Assembly (NCBI GenBank): GCA_022829145.1
Contig: CM040741.1
Coordinates: 52,236,180 to 52,300,179, forward strand
Reading direction: 5' to 3'
From: Albula goreensis
Taxonomy: Eukaryota; Chordata; Actinopteri; Albuliformes; Albulidae
DNA: 64,000 bases
The translations under genes and the position numbers were made by a program. Shown one piece after another: positions 35,861 through 46,439 of the stretch (position 1 is the stretch's first letter; each line of letters begins with the position of its first letter). Under the pieces are notes generated by a model that saw only the letters and a list, made by a program, of their open reading frames with translations, was not told the origin of the DNA and ran no database searches.

Positions 35861-36200
35861 AGAGGAGGGAGTGGGAGGATGAAAGGCGGAGGGGTGCCTT
35901 TGTGGCGGAATGAGCGGAAGCCCTGCGTGGAGCGCGGCTTTGCGCGCGGCTGCTGGAGTGAAGCTTTGAGCACAGGTGCAGTCCTCAGCTGTTCAGACCC
36001 GTAATGACGAATAAAGGGCACAGTGGAGGAGGGACGGGGGTAGGAGCCGAGCGTGTAACGGGAGGAGACGCTTGAGCGATGGCCAACCAGACACCAGCCA
36101 AAGGGATTGCAAACCGAGTTGGGTGCGAGGCAGAGATTGGAAAGGACTGGAGAGGGCATGAGGAAGTAGAAGTCAGGCCGAGTGAAGGCCACAGACCAGC
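35861..36200. promoter_or_regulatory. CpG-dense segment (possible unmethylated island or promoter)
   Basis: About 20 CpG dinucleotides in 340 bp by hand count, including GAGCGCGG and TTTGCGCGCGG. Nearly all other DNA in the window is CpG-poor. A purine-rich GA tract leads in. The overlapping minus-strand frame (35827-36192) and plus-strand frame (36079-36282) show no known protein. Possible readings are the promoter or first exon of a non-coding RNA or alternative transcript, or a CpG-rich enhancer. No TATA box is obvious. Confidence 0.4.
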
Positions 36201-36259
36201 TATCTACTGCAGGGCATCAACAGGAATGCAAAGGGAAGCAGGCGTAATTATAACCAGAC

Positions 36260-37320
36260 ATGCTGTGACATATTATATATAGACAGACAAAATTGTGGCA
36301 TTGTAATAAGAGAAACGACTGTTTTTGAAGCAGCTGAATCACAGCAAGGAATCTATGCATGTTTCACATGAATATTCACTGAAGATATGTTTCAGTATAA
36401 TTATAATGTAGTTTTAATATGTGAGCTTCTAAGGCAAAATGAGAGAGCAAACAGATTTTGAAAAGGGCAAATAGTGGGTGCCTAAATTGCATGTGTACAA
36501 GTCACAGAAGAAGCAACATTATCTCATGTGTCAAAGAGAACGGTTTTGAAAATCAAAATGGCTGTATTTGCTGAAAAATGGAAAATGGTATTAGAAAAGA
36601 GGGGCAGTGGCCACAAGGTGAAGTTGTTTTGATTACACATATTACAATGAAAACTTTTATGATCAATCTTCAAACATTAATATCACATTACATTGCTTTT
36701 TTGAGGAATGCATTGTTTTTTTTGAAAATGTTTTTGTCTTCTATTTTTTTTTTTTGTATTGCTGTGTGTAATAGTACACATGAGCTAGGAGCAGAAAATA
36801 CAAATATGGGATATAGAAGGTATTTGACACTGCTGTGATTAATCATTTGGAGCCTGTATTGGATCAGTGTAAGTATAGGGGAATGAGCTAAAGGCAGTGC
36901 AGAATAGAGAATTGGGCTGTAGGAGTTTTTAAGGGAATGGTTTTATCTGTTGTTCACCTTCACCAAAGCCTCTTACATTACTACAACTTTCAGAACAGTA
37001 TCCAGTAAGCGATGCTTAGAAAACAGGGCAGATTTTGACTTCCTTTCTTCCAGAGTCTCCAGGATGCACTCATGCAGGTTTTATAATGCATGAGTGATGG
37101 CTTCATGACATGAGAATATGCTCTCAGAGGCCAATGCTGTCAGAACACTGGCAGCACGTCGCCAGCACATCGGAATTAGAAAAGCCTTCTGAAAGGTAAT
37201 TCAACAATACAAATATATGCAACAGAGATAACACTGGCACGAACATATAATTGCTTCCTTTCTTGGTTGGGATCATCAAAGGAGTATAAATAAGATACCA
37301 ATTCATTGCTAAATGGCCAC
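36260..37320. other. AT-rich non-coding DNA, nothing recognised
   Basis: Unique AT-rich sequence with poly-T tracts (36715-36760). No supported feature. Confidence 0.55.
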
Positions 37321-37333
37321 TCAGGGCTACAGC

Positions 37334-37404
37334 TATTATTATTCTTCTTCTTCTTATTATTATTATTTTTTTATTTATTATTGTTATTATTATTATTATT
37401 AATG
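37334..37404. repeat. TTC/TTA triplet-rich simple repeat
   Basis: Imperfect array of CTT and ATT triplets. Translates to an artefactual Leu/Phe-rich peptide. Confidence 0.9.
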
Positions 37405-37409
37405 TTGTT

Positions 37410-38015
37410 TTTGTTACACATTATCATACCATATATATATATTCATCTATTTGCTCTGTCTTATACTCCTCTATGTTATACTGTGGAAAGCACTCTTCCT
37501 CCTGGAGCTGTACAAAGGACAATTTGACTGACAGACTGTCATTTTTCAACATCTATGCATGTCTGATAATGGGTCACTGCGCTTTCTCCGTCAACCATTT
37601 CAGAGTGGGTGTCATGACAAAAACTAACTGACAAATCTTAGGCAAGACACATGGCAGCCAATGGTACAAGCAAGGAAAAGCACAGCTACTTTCAAAGGAC
37701 AGGGAAGAATGAAATTCACATCTATATATTAGCTTTCATCAGCAAAGAAATGCGAACTTCACAGACACTGAGTGATGGAAAGAACATTTCAGTTTGTGCC
37801 CTAAGAAAAAATATGTCAAAGTGTAAATTCCAGTTCATGGAAAGAGAGAATAATAAAAGACTGTTATACTGGGATGCAGATGCAGTTCTGTGTCTCACAT
37901 TTTTATGTCCTCCCTCAATTTCATGACATCTCTCTGTTGTCAAAATCTGCTATTGAAATATCTGAGCAATGTAATGGACTTTTTCCTGTATGAATGTATT
38001 TGTAACAGCAAAGGG
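37410..38015. other. Non-coding DNA, nothing recognised
   Basis: Unique sequence. The 91-codon frame at 37651-37926 and the opposite-strand frame overlapping it lack recognisable domains. Confidence 0.5.
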
Positions 38016-38022
38016 ATAATGT

Positions 38023-38172
38023 GGGTTAGAAGTTTAGTTGGGCAAAAAGTTATGCTTATGACTTGCTGGCTTGCAGCCAGCACATTACATGTTCAAGTCT
38101 TGGGCAGGCAGTGCAGCTGCAAGTTTCCTAATTAATCCAGTACCCAGTGGGATAAATGTGTAATATACAGAA
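38023..38172 (+). mobile_element. Diverged tRNA-derived fish SINE
   Basis: The layout follows a fish tRNA-SINE. It has an A-box-like region (about 38025-38045), a small stem-loop (tgctggc/gccagca at 38064-38070/38076-38082) and a B-box-like word GTTCAAGTC at 38091-38099. GGGCAGGCAGTGC follows, then the body 'ccagtacccagtgggataaa'. The last part matches the SINE fragment at 4731-4815 in order and spacing. Its 3' side is interrupted or abutted by the hAT-type element that starts at 38173. Confidence 0.5.
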
Positions 38173-38538
38173 TAGGGCTGCAACTAACAAATATTTTCAT
38201 TATTGATTAATCTGCAGATTATTTTCTTGATTAATCGATTAAACATATGATGTATAAAACATCAGAAAACAGTGAAAAATGCCTATTAGTTTCATAGAGC
38301 ACAAGGTGACATCATGAAATGTCTTGCTTTGTCTGACCAACAGTCCAAAACCCCAAAATATTCAATTCACTATAGCATAACACCAGGAAAAGCAGCACAT
38401 TTTCACATTTAAGAACATAGAACCAACAAATTTTTGGCATTTTTGCTTCAAAAATTAAATGGTTAATCAATTATCAAAATAATTGGCGATTAATTTTTAA
38501 TCGACCAATTGATTAAACAACAAATTGTTGCAGCTCTT
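38173..38538. mobile_element. hAT-type non-autonomous DNA transposon (MITE) with 8-bp TSD
   Basis: The left terminus TAGGGCTGCAAC and the right terminus (reverse complement AAGAGCTGCAAC) agree at 10 of 12 positions. The inside shows the familiar fish pattern 'ctgcaactaacaaatatttt', 'gattaatctgcagattattt' and 'ggcgattaatttttaatcga'. Perfect 8-bp target-site duplications ATACAGAA flank it (38165-38172 and 38539-38546), as expected for hAT elements. It has no coding capacity (366 bp). This is an intact-looking, moderately diverged copy. Confidence 0.9.
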
Positions 38539-38599
38539 ATACAGAAATGCATTATTCATATATAAGCAGTGCAATAATATTTACCCTAGATAAGGGAGT

Positions 38600-38940
38600 A
38601 CTTTCATGCAAAGGATTAGCAATGATATCCACTCATACATATTATCCATAAGCAGCCTGTGGTCTCACATAGGTCAAAGAAGAGCCAAGTGCTTTGCTGT
38701 TAGCCAGGCTTTTTGGGGGCTACAGTACCAATGGCCATGTTACAAGTGTGAAAAACAAGTTCCACTTAATTCCACGTGTGCTGTGATAGGCATTCCTGCA
38801 AGCTATCACTCTTTCATCCAGTTCTTCCAACTCGGAGCAGCAAGCCAGAGATGCAAGTTGGTAGTGGTCTGGAATCATGCTCTTCCTGGCAGCAGGGTCG
38901 GTCTGACAGCCTTGTCATTAGCCATGCCATTTTTTAAAAA
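38600..38940. promoter_or_regulatory. Candidate conserved non-coding element
   Basis: GC-balanced block with CTTAATTCCACGTGTGCTG (NK-2-like plus E-box, about 38765) and TCATTAGCC (about 38915). A 126-codon open frame (38606-38986) covers it without recognisable product. Confidence 0.3.
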
Positions 38941-38944
38941 AAAA

Positions 38945-39360
38945 AAAACTCTACAGTACAGCAGGTGTCTGCTAAATAGAGAGTAATGGGGCATTTTGTT
39001 GGGCCCTGTTTATTCAGTAAACAGGTCATCATTTATTTCATTCCTCCAGCAGGAGGAGGCTCAAACAGCCTCCCACAGGCCACCTGTTGAGCTAGCCATC
39101 ACATGGTGATACCAACAGTGTGACATGATACTCAACAGTGTGACATGTGCATATTGATTTGCAGAGTGGTACTGATGACTGGTGGGATGGCAAGACAGAC
39201 TGAATGACCTGAATTACCAAATATCCCTGTCCATGATACATTTTTCATGTATTCAACAGCTTTCATTATAACATTGTAACCATGGTTAACATATAACCAA
39301 CAAACAGCATTTACATATAAAATAATACCAATTGTCAGTCATCATTTCTGACAATACTTT
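38945..39360. other. Non-coding DNA, nothing recognised
   Basis: Contains a poly-A tract (38935-38948) and an AACAGGT...ACCTGTT symmetry around 39021-39088. No feature assigned. Confidence 0.45.
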
Positions 39361-39367
39361 GTATCAA

Positions 39368-39575
39368 TCACCAGATCTAAACACTGTTGAAACTTTCTGT
39401 TAAGATCTGGAGAGTCAAATGCAAAGTAGATTTCCACCTCTTTCATCCCTAAAAGAACTAGAGGCTTTTCTTGATTATTTCCAATATTTCAGAACACACA
39501 GTTCAGAACTTGTATGACAGTATTCCAAGAACAACTGAGGCAGTTCTGAAGGCATAGGGTGGATCTACAAACTAG
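39368..39575 (+). mobile_element. Tc1/mariner transposase relic (C-terminal part)
   Basis: Translation from 39368 gives SPDLNTVETFC then, past an in-frame stop, DLESQM and PPLSSLKELEAFLDYF. This matches the SPDLNPIE-LW-DLK catalytic-domain end and following helix of Tc1-type transposases. After a frame change, LYDSIPRTTEAVLKA, stop, GGSTN and a terminal stop follow, matching the usual 'LYDSIPRR-EAVLKAKGGSTKY' C-terminus. So there are at least two internal stops and one frameshift, and the 5' two thirds are not recognisable upstream. DDE catalysis is lost. AT-rich text after 39575 may be the remnant of the 3' non-coding end. Confidence 0.8.
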
Positions 39576-39619
39576 AAACTCAACATTCATACATTTTTAG
39601 GCATTTTGATTCATTTGTC

Positions 39620-40000
39620 CACCCCCAACACAACCAAATGTAAGTGACATTACCTAAACCTTTAACATTATGTGAGGTCTGTGGATAGGTTGCTCCAAGT
39701 CGCATGTGGTACCTGAATCCACTTTCATTGGAAAGTTTATGGGGCATCTGAGAATAAAATAAGTGAAAAGGCTTTAAATGAATAATATGTAATGACTGAA
39801 TTCATTACAGAAGACTAGTTTCAAGACTAGTTGATGATAGGCATGTTTTCATAATGTGCACCCATTTGCATGGTCCAATGTCCATGTTTCCAAACGTGTT
39901 GTAAAATGTGAAACTCACCTTATGTTTTATTCAGTTACGCATGTTACAGTTCAGTGCGGATTTGTGTATTTAGAGAAGTGGGGAGAAACAGGGGAAGGGG
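39620..40000. other. Non-coding DNA, nothing recognised
   Basis: Unique sequence after the transposase relic. Its terminal inverted repeat could not be placed. Confidence 0.5.
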
Positions 40001-40009
40001 AGAAAGCAA

Positions 40010-40340
40010 AAGTGTGTTGACTTCCCATTTATCAAAGGCCCTCATTAACTGAGACAATATTGATCTGAGGGGCTGGAAAGGTGAAGCCAGCGGGAGTCTT
40101 GAGGCGATCTCTCTGTTCAGCATTCCCCACCAAACCATGTCCACCGTCTAATTAGATACTTCGGAAGCTGTCAACAGCGTAACGCCATCCAGGGCCTGGC
40201 ACTGAGCGAAATGCAGGGAGTGCACACATAGAGGGGAGGCCCTAGAACATTCAATCAATGACCCGAATGAGGAAGGCCACCGTGGACTGAAGTGGAGAGA
40301 AGGCTGCTTGTCATAACCTTTAGTGGTGTGGGAGCATCGA
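40010..40340. promoter_or_regulatory. Candidate conserved non-coding element
   Basis: Repeat-free island with GTCTAATTAGATACTTCGG (palindromic CTAATTAG at 40148-40155), AGCGTAACGCCATCC and AATCAATGACCCG words. CpG-bearing and GC-balanced. No long frame. Confidence 0.45.
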
Positions 40341-40349
40341 AGAACATTC

Positions 40350-41570
40350 TTCTGTCACTATGTGCCAGAGTAAGTTTAAAAATAAATGGCCCCCATGGTT
40401 TACTGGATTTCCATGACTGTGTGCTGCTGCAGAGAGAAGCAAAGCAAAGAAATGTTTTCCACCAAAGATTTCAATTAACAATGTAACAGAATTGCACAGT
40501 TGGGAAGAGGGGAGGGGAGATGAATTAACTAATAAATGTTTATAATTTAGTTTCAAAACATGGCTCTACAACTGAAAAGCACAAAATTGACTAATATGCA
40601 GAAGGAAAAAAACCCATTAGTATAAGTGGAAAATGATTAAAGTTTTATTTTCCTTGCAATGTCTATTTCACGGCAGTATAAGGCTGTTATTAATGACATC
40701 ATGAATCTTTTATACAGAGTGCTTGATAAAATGTACAGTCTTTATGTTGCTCTTGCTACTGCAAAGTGAAAAGAGCTGACTGAACTGAAGAGCTAAGTTT
40801 TACAGTTATTTCAGTCTTTAAGAAGTTTGAATTGACAAAACAAAATGTGGGTCATTGATATTTAACATGAAGTATATTTATCTCTGTTAAAAATCAACTG
40901 CACCGAGGGCAATACTTAAATTTAAAATGAAAGAATGAAAGAATGAAGGGCATCATCACACAAAGATGCACTGATATTGTTTTAACTACTAATCATATAC
41001 AATAATTGTTTTTAAAATCAATATCAGAATCAGATACTGAAAAGAATAAAGAGTCTGACTTTTGTTTGCCTTTAACTTGATGATGTCATTTCACAACTGT
41101 TAAATCTGATCATGGATCCATTAAAAACAATCGGAGGTGGATGTGTGACGTACAGTATCATATGTGAAAACATGGCCATCTGCATGCCAGTGCGTATCCC
41201 TGTGATTACAGAACAGATGTGACTGGTCCAAGACATCGCCATGAGTCTTAATAAATATTCAGACTTAAAACACAGCATCACTGACATCCACAAATGATTC
41301 ATGGCCAGACTTATGGGGAGTACGCCATGGCTGTTATAGGCCTTAATTGCTTGCCTCTGATAACAGATGGAGATGAATCCTATGGCAAATGGTGAACAGG
41401 TAAAATCTGTAAACCTCCAGAGAAAAACATTTACAGAAGGCAACAATACATCATGTGTACTCTGCTATTCCACTTCTTAAAATGATCAATCAGTAACAGA
41501 TTTCACTCATCTGCACTTACGAGTGGTTCATCCTCAACTAAATCTCAACCTGTATACTTCCATACTCCAC
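40350..41570. other. Mostly AT-rich non-coding DNA
   Basis: No exon recognised. The stretch 41060-41430 is more GC-balanced and covered by a 124-codon minus-strand frame of unknown meaning. It could hold another element. Confidence 0.45.
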
Positions 41571-41926
41571 ACTATCATGCTGCTAACTTTGTACTTTGGT
41601 TGCTGCTTGGAATATGTATGTTGGAATGTGGGAGAACAGAGGCATGTGAGATTGGTTCATTAATGAGATGCGCTGCCTTGCAAGCTTTGACCCATAACTG
41701 TTGACCTCCATCAGGATTATTGTTTTTCTATGAAAACGTGTTGGTAAACAATCCATCTCAAAAGTAACATTTAGCTCACTGTAGACACAAACCTCATTAA
41801 CAAGTAGAATAAGAACAATTGTGATATAAAGAACAATCCGCAGTATCCTATATTTCACTATGGGACTGGTAGCCTTCTGGCAGACAGTGGAGTATTTGCT
41901 TTGGTTGCATTTCCCTTCATTGTTCA

Positions 41927-41940
41927 TTACCCCCTACTGG
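41927..41940 (-). promoter_or_regulatory. CTCF-like motif (reverse)
   Basis: The reverse complement reads CCAGTAGGGGGTAA, matching the CTCF core at 12 of 14 positions, including the full CCAGTAGGGGG block. It faces the forward site at 6134. Confidence 0.35.
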
Positions 41941-41944
41941 TGCC

Positions 41945-42360
41945 CTGGACACAAGTGTCAGATTTAACAGCTCAGTCAGATGATGTGCTTTTCCCAGCAA
42001 TGCCCAGCAGATCAAGGTGAGGTGTGTCATGCCTCATACATTAATCTCTGATTCTGCCTGCTCTCTGTGACATTTTTCAAAATGAGCTTCAGAGGAGTAC
42101 GATATGGCCCGGAAGTTTAGGAATGCTAAAAAGGTCACGCATCTATACAAATGCCAGCCATGCCAAACACTTTTATTTATTTATTTAGTTATTTCCTCCG
42201 ACAAGAAGGGGTATTTGAGCAGACACAGTGTTGTTTAACAGCTAAAGAAAGGTTTCAGTGACATAGGCCCCTTTACAAAGAGATTGGCCTTTAATTAAAT
42301 TGCGAGGATCGATCCTTTGGTCACATCATTAAAATGGAAAGGTTTGCCTGAGGCAAAGAG
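41945..42360. promoter_or_regulatory. Candidate conserved non-coding element
   Basis: Unique block with GGCCCGGAAG, AAGGTCACGCATC (nuclear-receptor half site AGGTCA), CCTTTAATTAAATTGCGAGG and GATCGATCC (about 42308). It contains a short TTTA array at 42172-42190. Confidence 0.35.
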
Positions 42361-42369
42361 CATTTCTCT

Positions 42370-42860
42370 CATGGACATTACGTATATATGTAATCTCATC
42401 AAAATAATTTAAATAAAAATTATATGTTATAAATATGTAGATAATAGTATTATATAAAATAGACGAAATATGGAATTGAATCGACAGTAAAATGTTCTAT
42501 ACATTTCTATACCGATACCCTAGTACATATCTTTGCTTGATAAAAAAACAAATAAGAAACAAAAACAAACATGAAAATTTCAATTAGGTGGCAAACATTA
42601 ATCCATGTAGGATCTTCATTTTCATCTTCGAAAAAGAACATTACGTGAGATGAGTACCTATCATTACCAGTGTAAAAGTACTGTACTACACTGAGGACTT
42701 TGAAAGGCATCAGGAAAATAAACGGCAACTGACGTTTAATCACACTTGCTGATGGGTATTTTTTCCCTTGCTTGCTGAGACATGATGTGTAAAATAATAT
42801 ATGGTTCTTTTTGTCAGGGGATTTTAAAGAGCAAAATGGGGATTTTATTGCTGTAATTTT
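42370..42860. other. AT-rich non-coding DNA, nothing recognised
   Basis: Strongly AT-rich. No supported feature. Confidence 0.6.
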
Positions 42861-42869
42861 CTAAAAAGC

Positions 42870-43130
42870 TGATTGCTTCCCTCCCCCCTCTCCCACAGAG
42901 ATACAGTGCACCCTCTCATCAGTATGGTCCTGACAGACGCGGCCTCTAACGGGACTTTTTCATGGGTGTTGCCAAGGTCAGCACAGTGTTTAAGTGGCCA
43001 GTGTGGCTTCAAAGCAAGGACTCCTGGAGGGAAACATCAAACACCTCCACGTTCCACAGTTGGCTGACCAGGTTTGCCGTCTCCCAGGCGACAACTGTGA
43101 CCCGTGTCTTTGAGCCGCTGACATTTGTTG
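42870..43130. promoter_or_regulatory. Candidate element or exon with strong acceptor-like tract
   Basis: 'cttccctcccccctctcccacag' ends at 42898 and has the form of a good splice acceptor. One frame downstream is open for about 56 codons (contains HPLISMVLTDAASNGTFSWV) to a stop in GGCTGA near 43064. No donor is convincing and the peptide is not recognised. The CpG-bearing text (ACAGACGCGGCC, CCAGGCGACAAC) would also suit a regulatory element. Confidence 0.25.
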
Positions 43131-43517
43131 TCTGTGTTTTCTGTTTTCTTTTCTTCCACCTCCATTCTTTTTATGATTGTTGAACACAAACGAGGGAGGG
43201 CTTGTCTCGTGGAGATAGGCCACAGCATTTTATCTTTGCTGAAAGTACTGGTGAAAGCACTTTGTTTTGTGATTTTTCCTGTTTTTAACTTTTTTGAACA
43301 CATCATTCAGGACTGAGGAAACAACATTTTCCTCCTACTTTTTGACCTTGCCTGTCTTGGTGTTTTTTTTTTATTTAGGTATGCAATTTTTGTGACCTTG
43401 TGATAAAACACTGGGTCGGAAATATATGAAAAAGCATGAATTTAAATTTCCATGAAGTCATACTGTCACATATAAATCATATTATTTCCATATTATGTGA
43501 TCATTGAATTTATGCTA

Positions 43518-43520
<3 letters not shown>

Positions 43521-43551
<31 letters not shown>
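43521..43551. repeat. Poly(A) tract, 31 nt
   Basis: Uninterrupted A run. I looked upstream for a processed gene copy or LINE end that it might terminate and recognised none. Confidence 0.97.
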
Positions 43552-43553
<2 letters not shown>

Positions 43554-43559
43554 TTGAAT

Positions 43560-44490
43560 GGTGACTGTGGCTCACTACATGCCAAAGTAAAAGCTCCTTC
43601 TCTTCTGTGCTTAGAGAGTTATGGGTCTTTTAGTAGGTAGCGAGTCAGCTGTTTATGGTAATACAGAAAAATAATCAGGTGTGACCTTCTGTGGGAATAA
43701 TTTTTCAGTTGCTGTAGAAATTTGCAGCTAAAATGCCAAAAGGAAGCTGTCTAACCCTTTGATTGTTTTTTTTATCATTATTCTGTTCATTTATGTTTAT
43801 GGTTTCTGGGAAATTTGTGAGTTGACACTGTCCTAGCTGTTAGGAATAAAAAATGTGCAGCTCTAAATATGTGTTTGGGCAAGGTAAGGATTGCTGAATC
43901 TTAGTGTAACTCCATGCAATACCTCCATGTTATACTCATGTAATACCAAATAGGCATGGCTTTATCTGCCATGCTCACATATATCCATGAAATGTGTGTT
44001 GCAAAATTGTGGTAATTTTTCCAACAATAAAAAATATATTGTTAAGCCTTTATAATAAATCTATTGATATAACAAAAGCATACCTCTACATTTCATACAT
44101 TTAATACCATAGATAGTTTGCTCTCTCATTTCCTCTACCGGGTCATTGGTATTGTAATGATTACAATTATGTACAAGACTGCACTTAAAGATTGCTGGTG
44201 GTTGTTTTATAGCAGGGGATTGCCTTTCCTGAAATATGCATTTATTGAGTTCACTTAACAAGGTTTCCCACCTTTCACAATAAATCTGTTTTCTGCCCCA
44301 GTGGCAATAGCATAAAACTTAAAGCCAAAAATCTGCACTCTGTTACAAATCTCAAAGGATCTGCTTTTGAATCACCTGAAAAAGAGGACTGAAAGGAGCT
44401 GCAGACTCACACAATAACTGCATGGACTAAAGCAGGTAAAATGAATAAACATATAGCTCACTAGCCTGGACAATCTCCTTAAAAATATCA
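43560..44490. other. AT-rich non-coding DNA, nothing recognised
   Basis: Unique sequence with no supported feature. Confidence 0.55.
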
Positions 44491-44499
44491 CAGCTCTCT

Positions 44500-44660
44500 G
44501 TGGATCAAGCATGAATATCTCCTCAGTTCCAACATCTTTGCTCCATAATTTCTGTTAACCCTGTCTTAATAATTAATTCCTAATTAGAAGCTCCTACATA
44601 TTCCCACCCGGACCTCCTTCCCCCAATCATTTCAACAAAAAATGAAACATGACAGACTGG
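44500..44660. promoter_or_regulatory. Candidate conserved element, homeodomain cluster
   Basis: TAATAATTAATTCCTAATTAG at 44567-44587 packs three TAATTA-type sites into about 21 bp, followed by a C-rich stretch. Such dense arrays bind homeodomain proteins cooperatively. Confidence 0.35.
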
Positions 44661-44669
44661 ACAGGAATT

Positions 44670-45510
44670 ACTAAAGGTGGAGGGATAAAACATGACATAA
44701 GAGGGAAACAGGGATATTCACTCTAACTGGAGTGAAGGAAACACAACGTTAGTATTGGTAGTACTGGCATTTGTAGTAGTTGTAGTATGGTTGATGTTTT
44801 TTTTGAGAAAAGAAGACAAAATTAATTTCAGATCAACTGACAGCAGTGTATTTACAAAATGATGAGCAATTATGATGTGGGTCGTTAACAGCAGCATGTT
44901 GTGTGAATGCTGCTTGGTAATCGGTTTTATTCACAGTGCTTAAGTGCCCTACATGAATCAACTCCAGCATCCTGGAGTTTTTACCTGCTGTCCTAACGCT
45001 CCAACAAATCAAAACATGATCAACCTCCTGTTAGGACTCATTTTGCTAAAACCAATTATCTTTGGTTTACTTATCGAGAATATTGTCACATCAATATTTT
45101 GTCTGTAATCGTTGGCTGAAAGCAAAGAAATGTTTTGGTATGGTATTCTCTTCTGTATTATTACCTTATTTTTGAGTCTCTGCAGTCTGTTCAGCACCCC
45201 TCCACCCTTCTATGCAGACTGGGTCAGCATTCATGTATTTTTTCATTTTACCCTTGTCCTCCAGTGGCTATTCCAAGCCATATTTTATACTATTTTCCCT
45301 TTCAATATTGCCCCCTACACACACACACACACACACATACACTCTCACACTCCACAGTGTCGATGTAGACCCATATGTGAGGTCAAGAATAAAATGGCAA
45401 TATTCACATTCCAGTCATTTTTATGTCCCATGTAATGCTCTGTAAGTAAGGCCCACAAAGCAACATTTTGAAAGACATAATTCAGGCTCTGGTTGAAACC
45501 CCAAATTCAT
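44670..45510. other. Non-coding DNA with a short (CA)n
   Basis: Contains an AC microsatellite at 45317-45338 and a GTAGT-rich patch at 44751-44790. Nothing else recognised. Confidence 0.5.
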
Positions 45511-45519
45511 TTTGAAAGG

Positions 45520-45810
45520 TCCCCTTGCCTTTTCCGAACTCGGTGTCAGTAATGGGCCATTATATCAACCTAATGCTACGGTAAATGGTGTGGGGTAATG
45601 ACTGCATTTGCTGATTGAGTATCGAAATGCAAGGCCGATTTGTTACTTTTTTCAATCCCATTTACAGTCGTCTTGCCAGTAAATAGCCTCCATAACAGTT
45701 TTAATCATGCAATTTTGTTTCAGTATGGTAGCGGCAGGAAAGCTTGGCGAGTCTAAAATCATTTCAGCACATTTTTCCCGACATTTTCACAGCTAATTTA
45801 TATATCCAAA
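45520..45810. promoter_or_regulatory. Candidate conserved non-coding element
   Basis: Very distinctive unique island: GAACTCGGTGTCAGTAATGG, TAATGGGCCATTATATC (near-palindromic around GGGCCATTA, about 45552), AATGCAAGGCCGATTTG, ACAGTCGTCTTGCC and GTAGCGGCAGG. Free of repeats and long frames. Confidence 0.45.
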
Positions 45811-45819
45811 TGTACTGGT

Positions 45820-46170
45820 AATTTTCCAACTTTTCCTTCTGTTCCAGAAAAAAATTTGAATTGGTGACCTTTATTTAACCAATTCGCAAATCATAACTTA
45901 TGGTTTGTAACAGGTGTTTCACCAATACACTGGAAAAACAGCTTATTTAAATCATATTTTAATATTCACATTGAAGTGAGGTCATGAGGCTACCTTCATG
46001 CATTCATTCAGTCATGTGTTTACATGGTTAGTTATGTATTTTCAAGCGTCTGTCATCAGCCTGTCCAAAATGACCCCGCAGAACATCATAAATCTGATTG
46101 GGTTTTGGATATTAACTAAAAGTAGTTCTTGAATGCCAGACCTACAAAAAACAGATCGGTAAAAGCCTCA
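45820..46170. other. AT-rich non-coding DNA, nothing recognised
   Basis: Unique sequence with no supported feature. Confidence 0.5.
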
Positions 46171-46179
46171 ACATATAGT

Positions 46180-46430
46180 GAGAGCCGGGATCTCTGGTCC
46201 TTTGTTAAGTTTTCGGCATATTTTGTGGTCTTTGGAAGCTAAGTGTCCATCGACAAGCTTCTGCTTGTGACCACTGTTCCACTTTTCTGACACACTTTCT
46301 ACTGATTTAATTCCCTTGTTTCCTCGACATACTCCATCATGATTTTTGACTCCACTTTCATTTAAATAATTTTTCCTTTTCTGTGACTGGTGAACTTGCA
46401 ACTTTGGCACCAATTAGTTGACCCTTTTCT
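46180..46430. promoter_or_regulatory. Candidate conserved non-coding element
   Basis: Unique block with GAGCCGGGATCTCTGG, TCCATCGACAAGC, GGCACCAATTAG and a paired AAGCTTCTGCTTG symmetry (about 46255). An 81-codon minus-strand frame overlaps it without recognisable product. Confidence 0.3.
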
Positions 46431-46439
46431 AAATCTGGT

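Noticed and set aside
35827-36192. 121-codon minus-strand frame in the CpG-dense segment
   Set aside because: GC-rich DNA has few stop words, so the open frame is expected. The peptide is not recognisable.
43521-43551. Poly(A) tract as the end of a processed retrocopy
   Set aside because: No gene-like or LINE-like sequence could be recognised upstream, and no target duplication was found.
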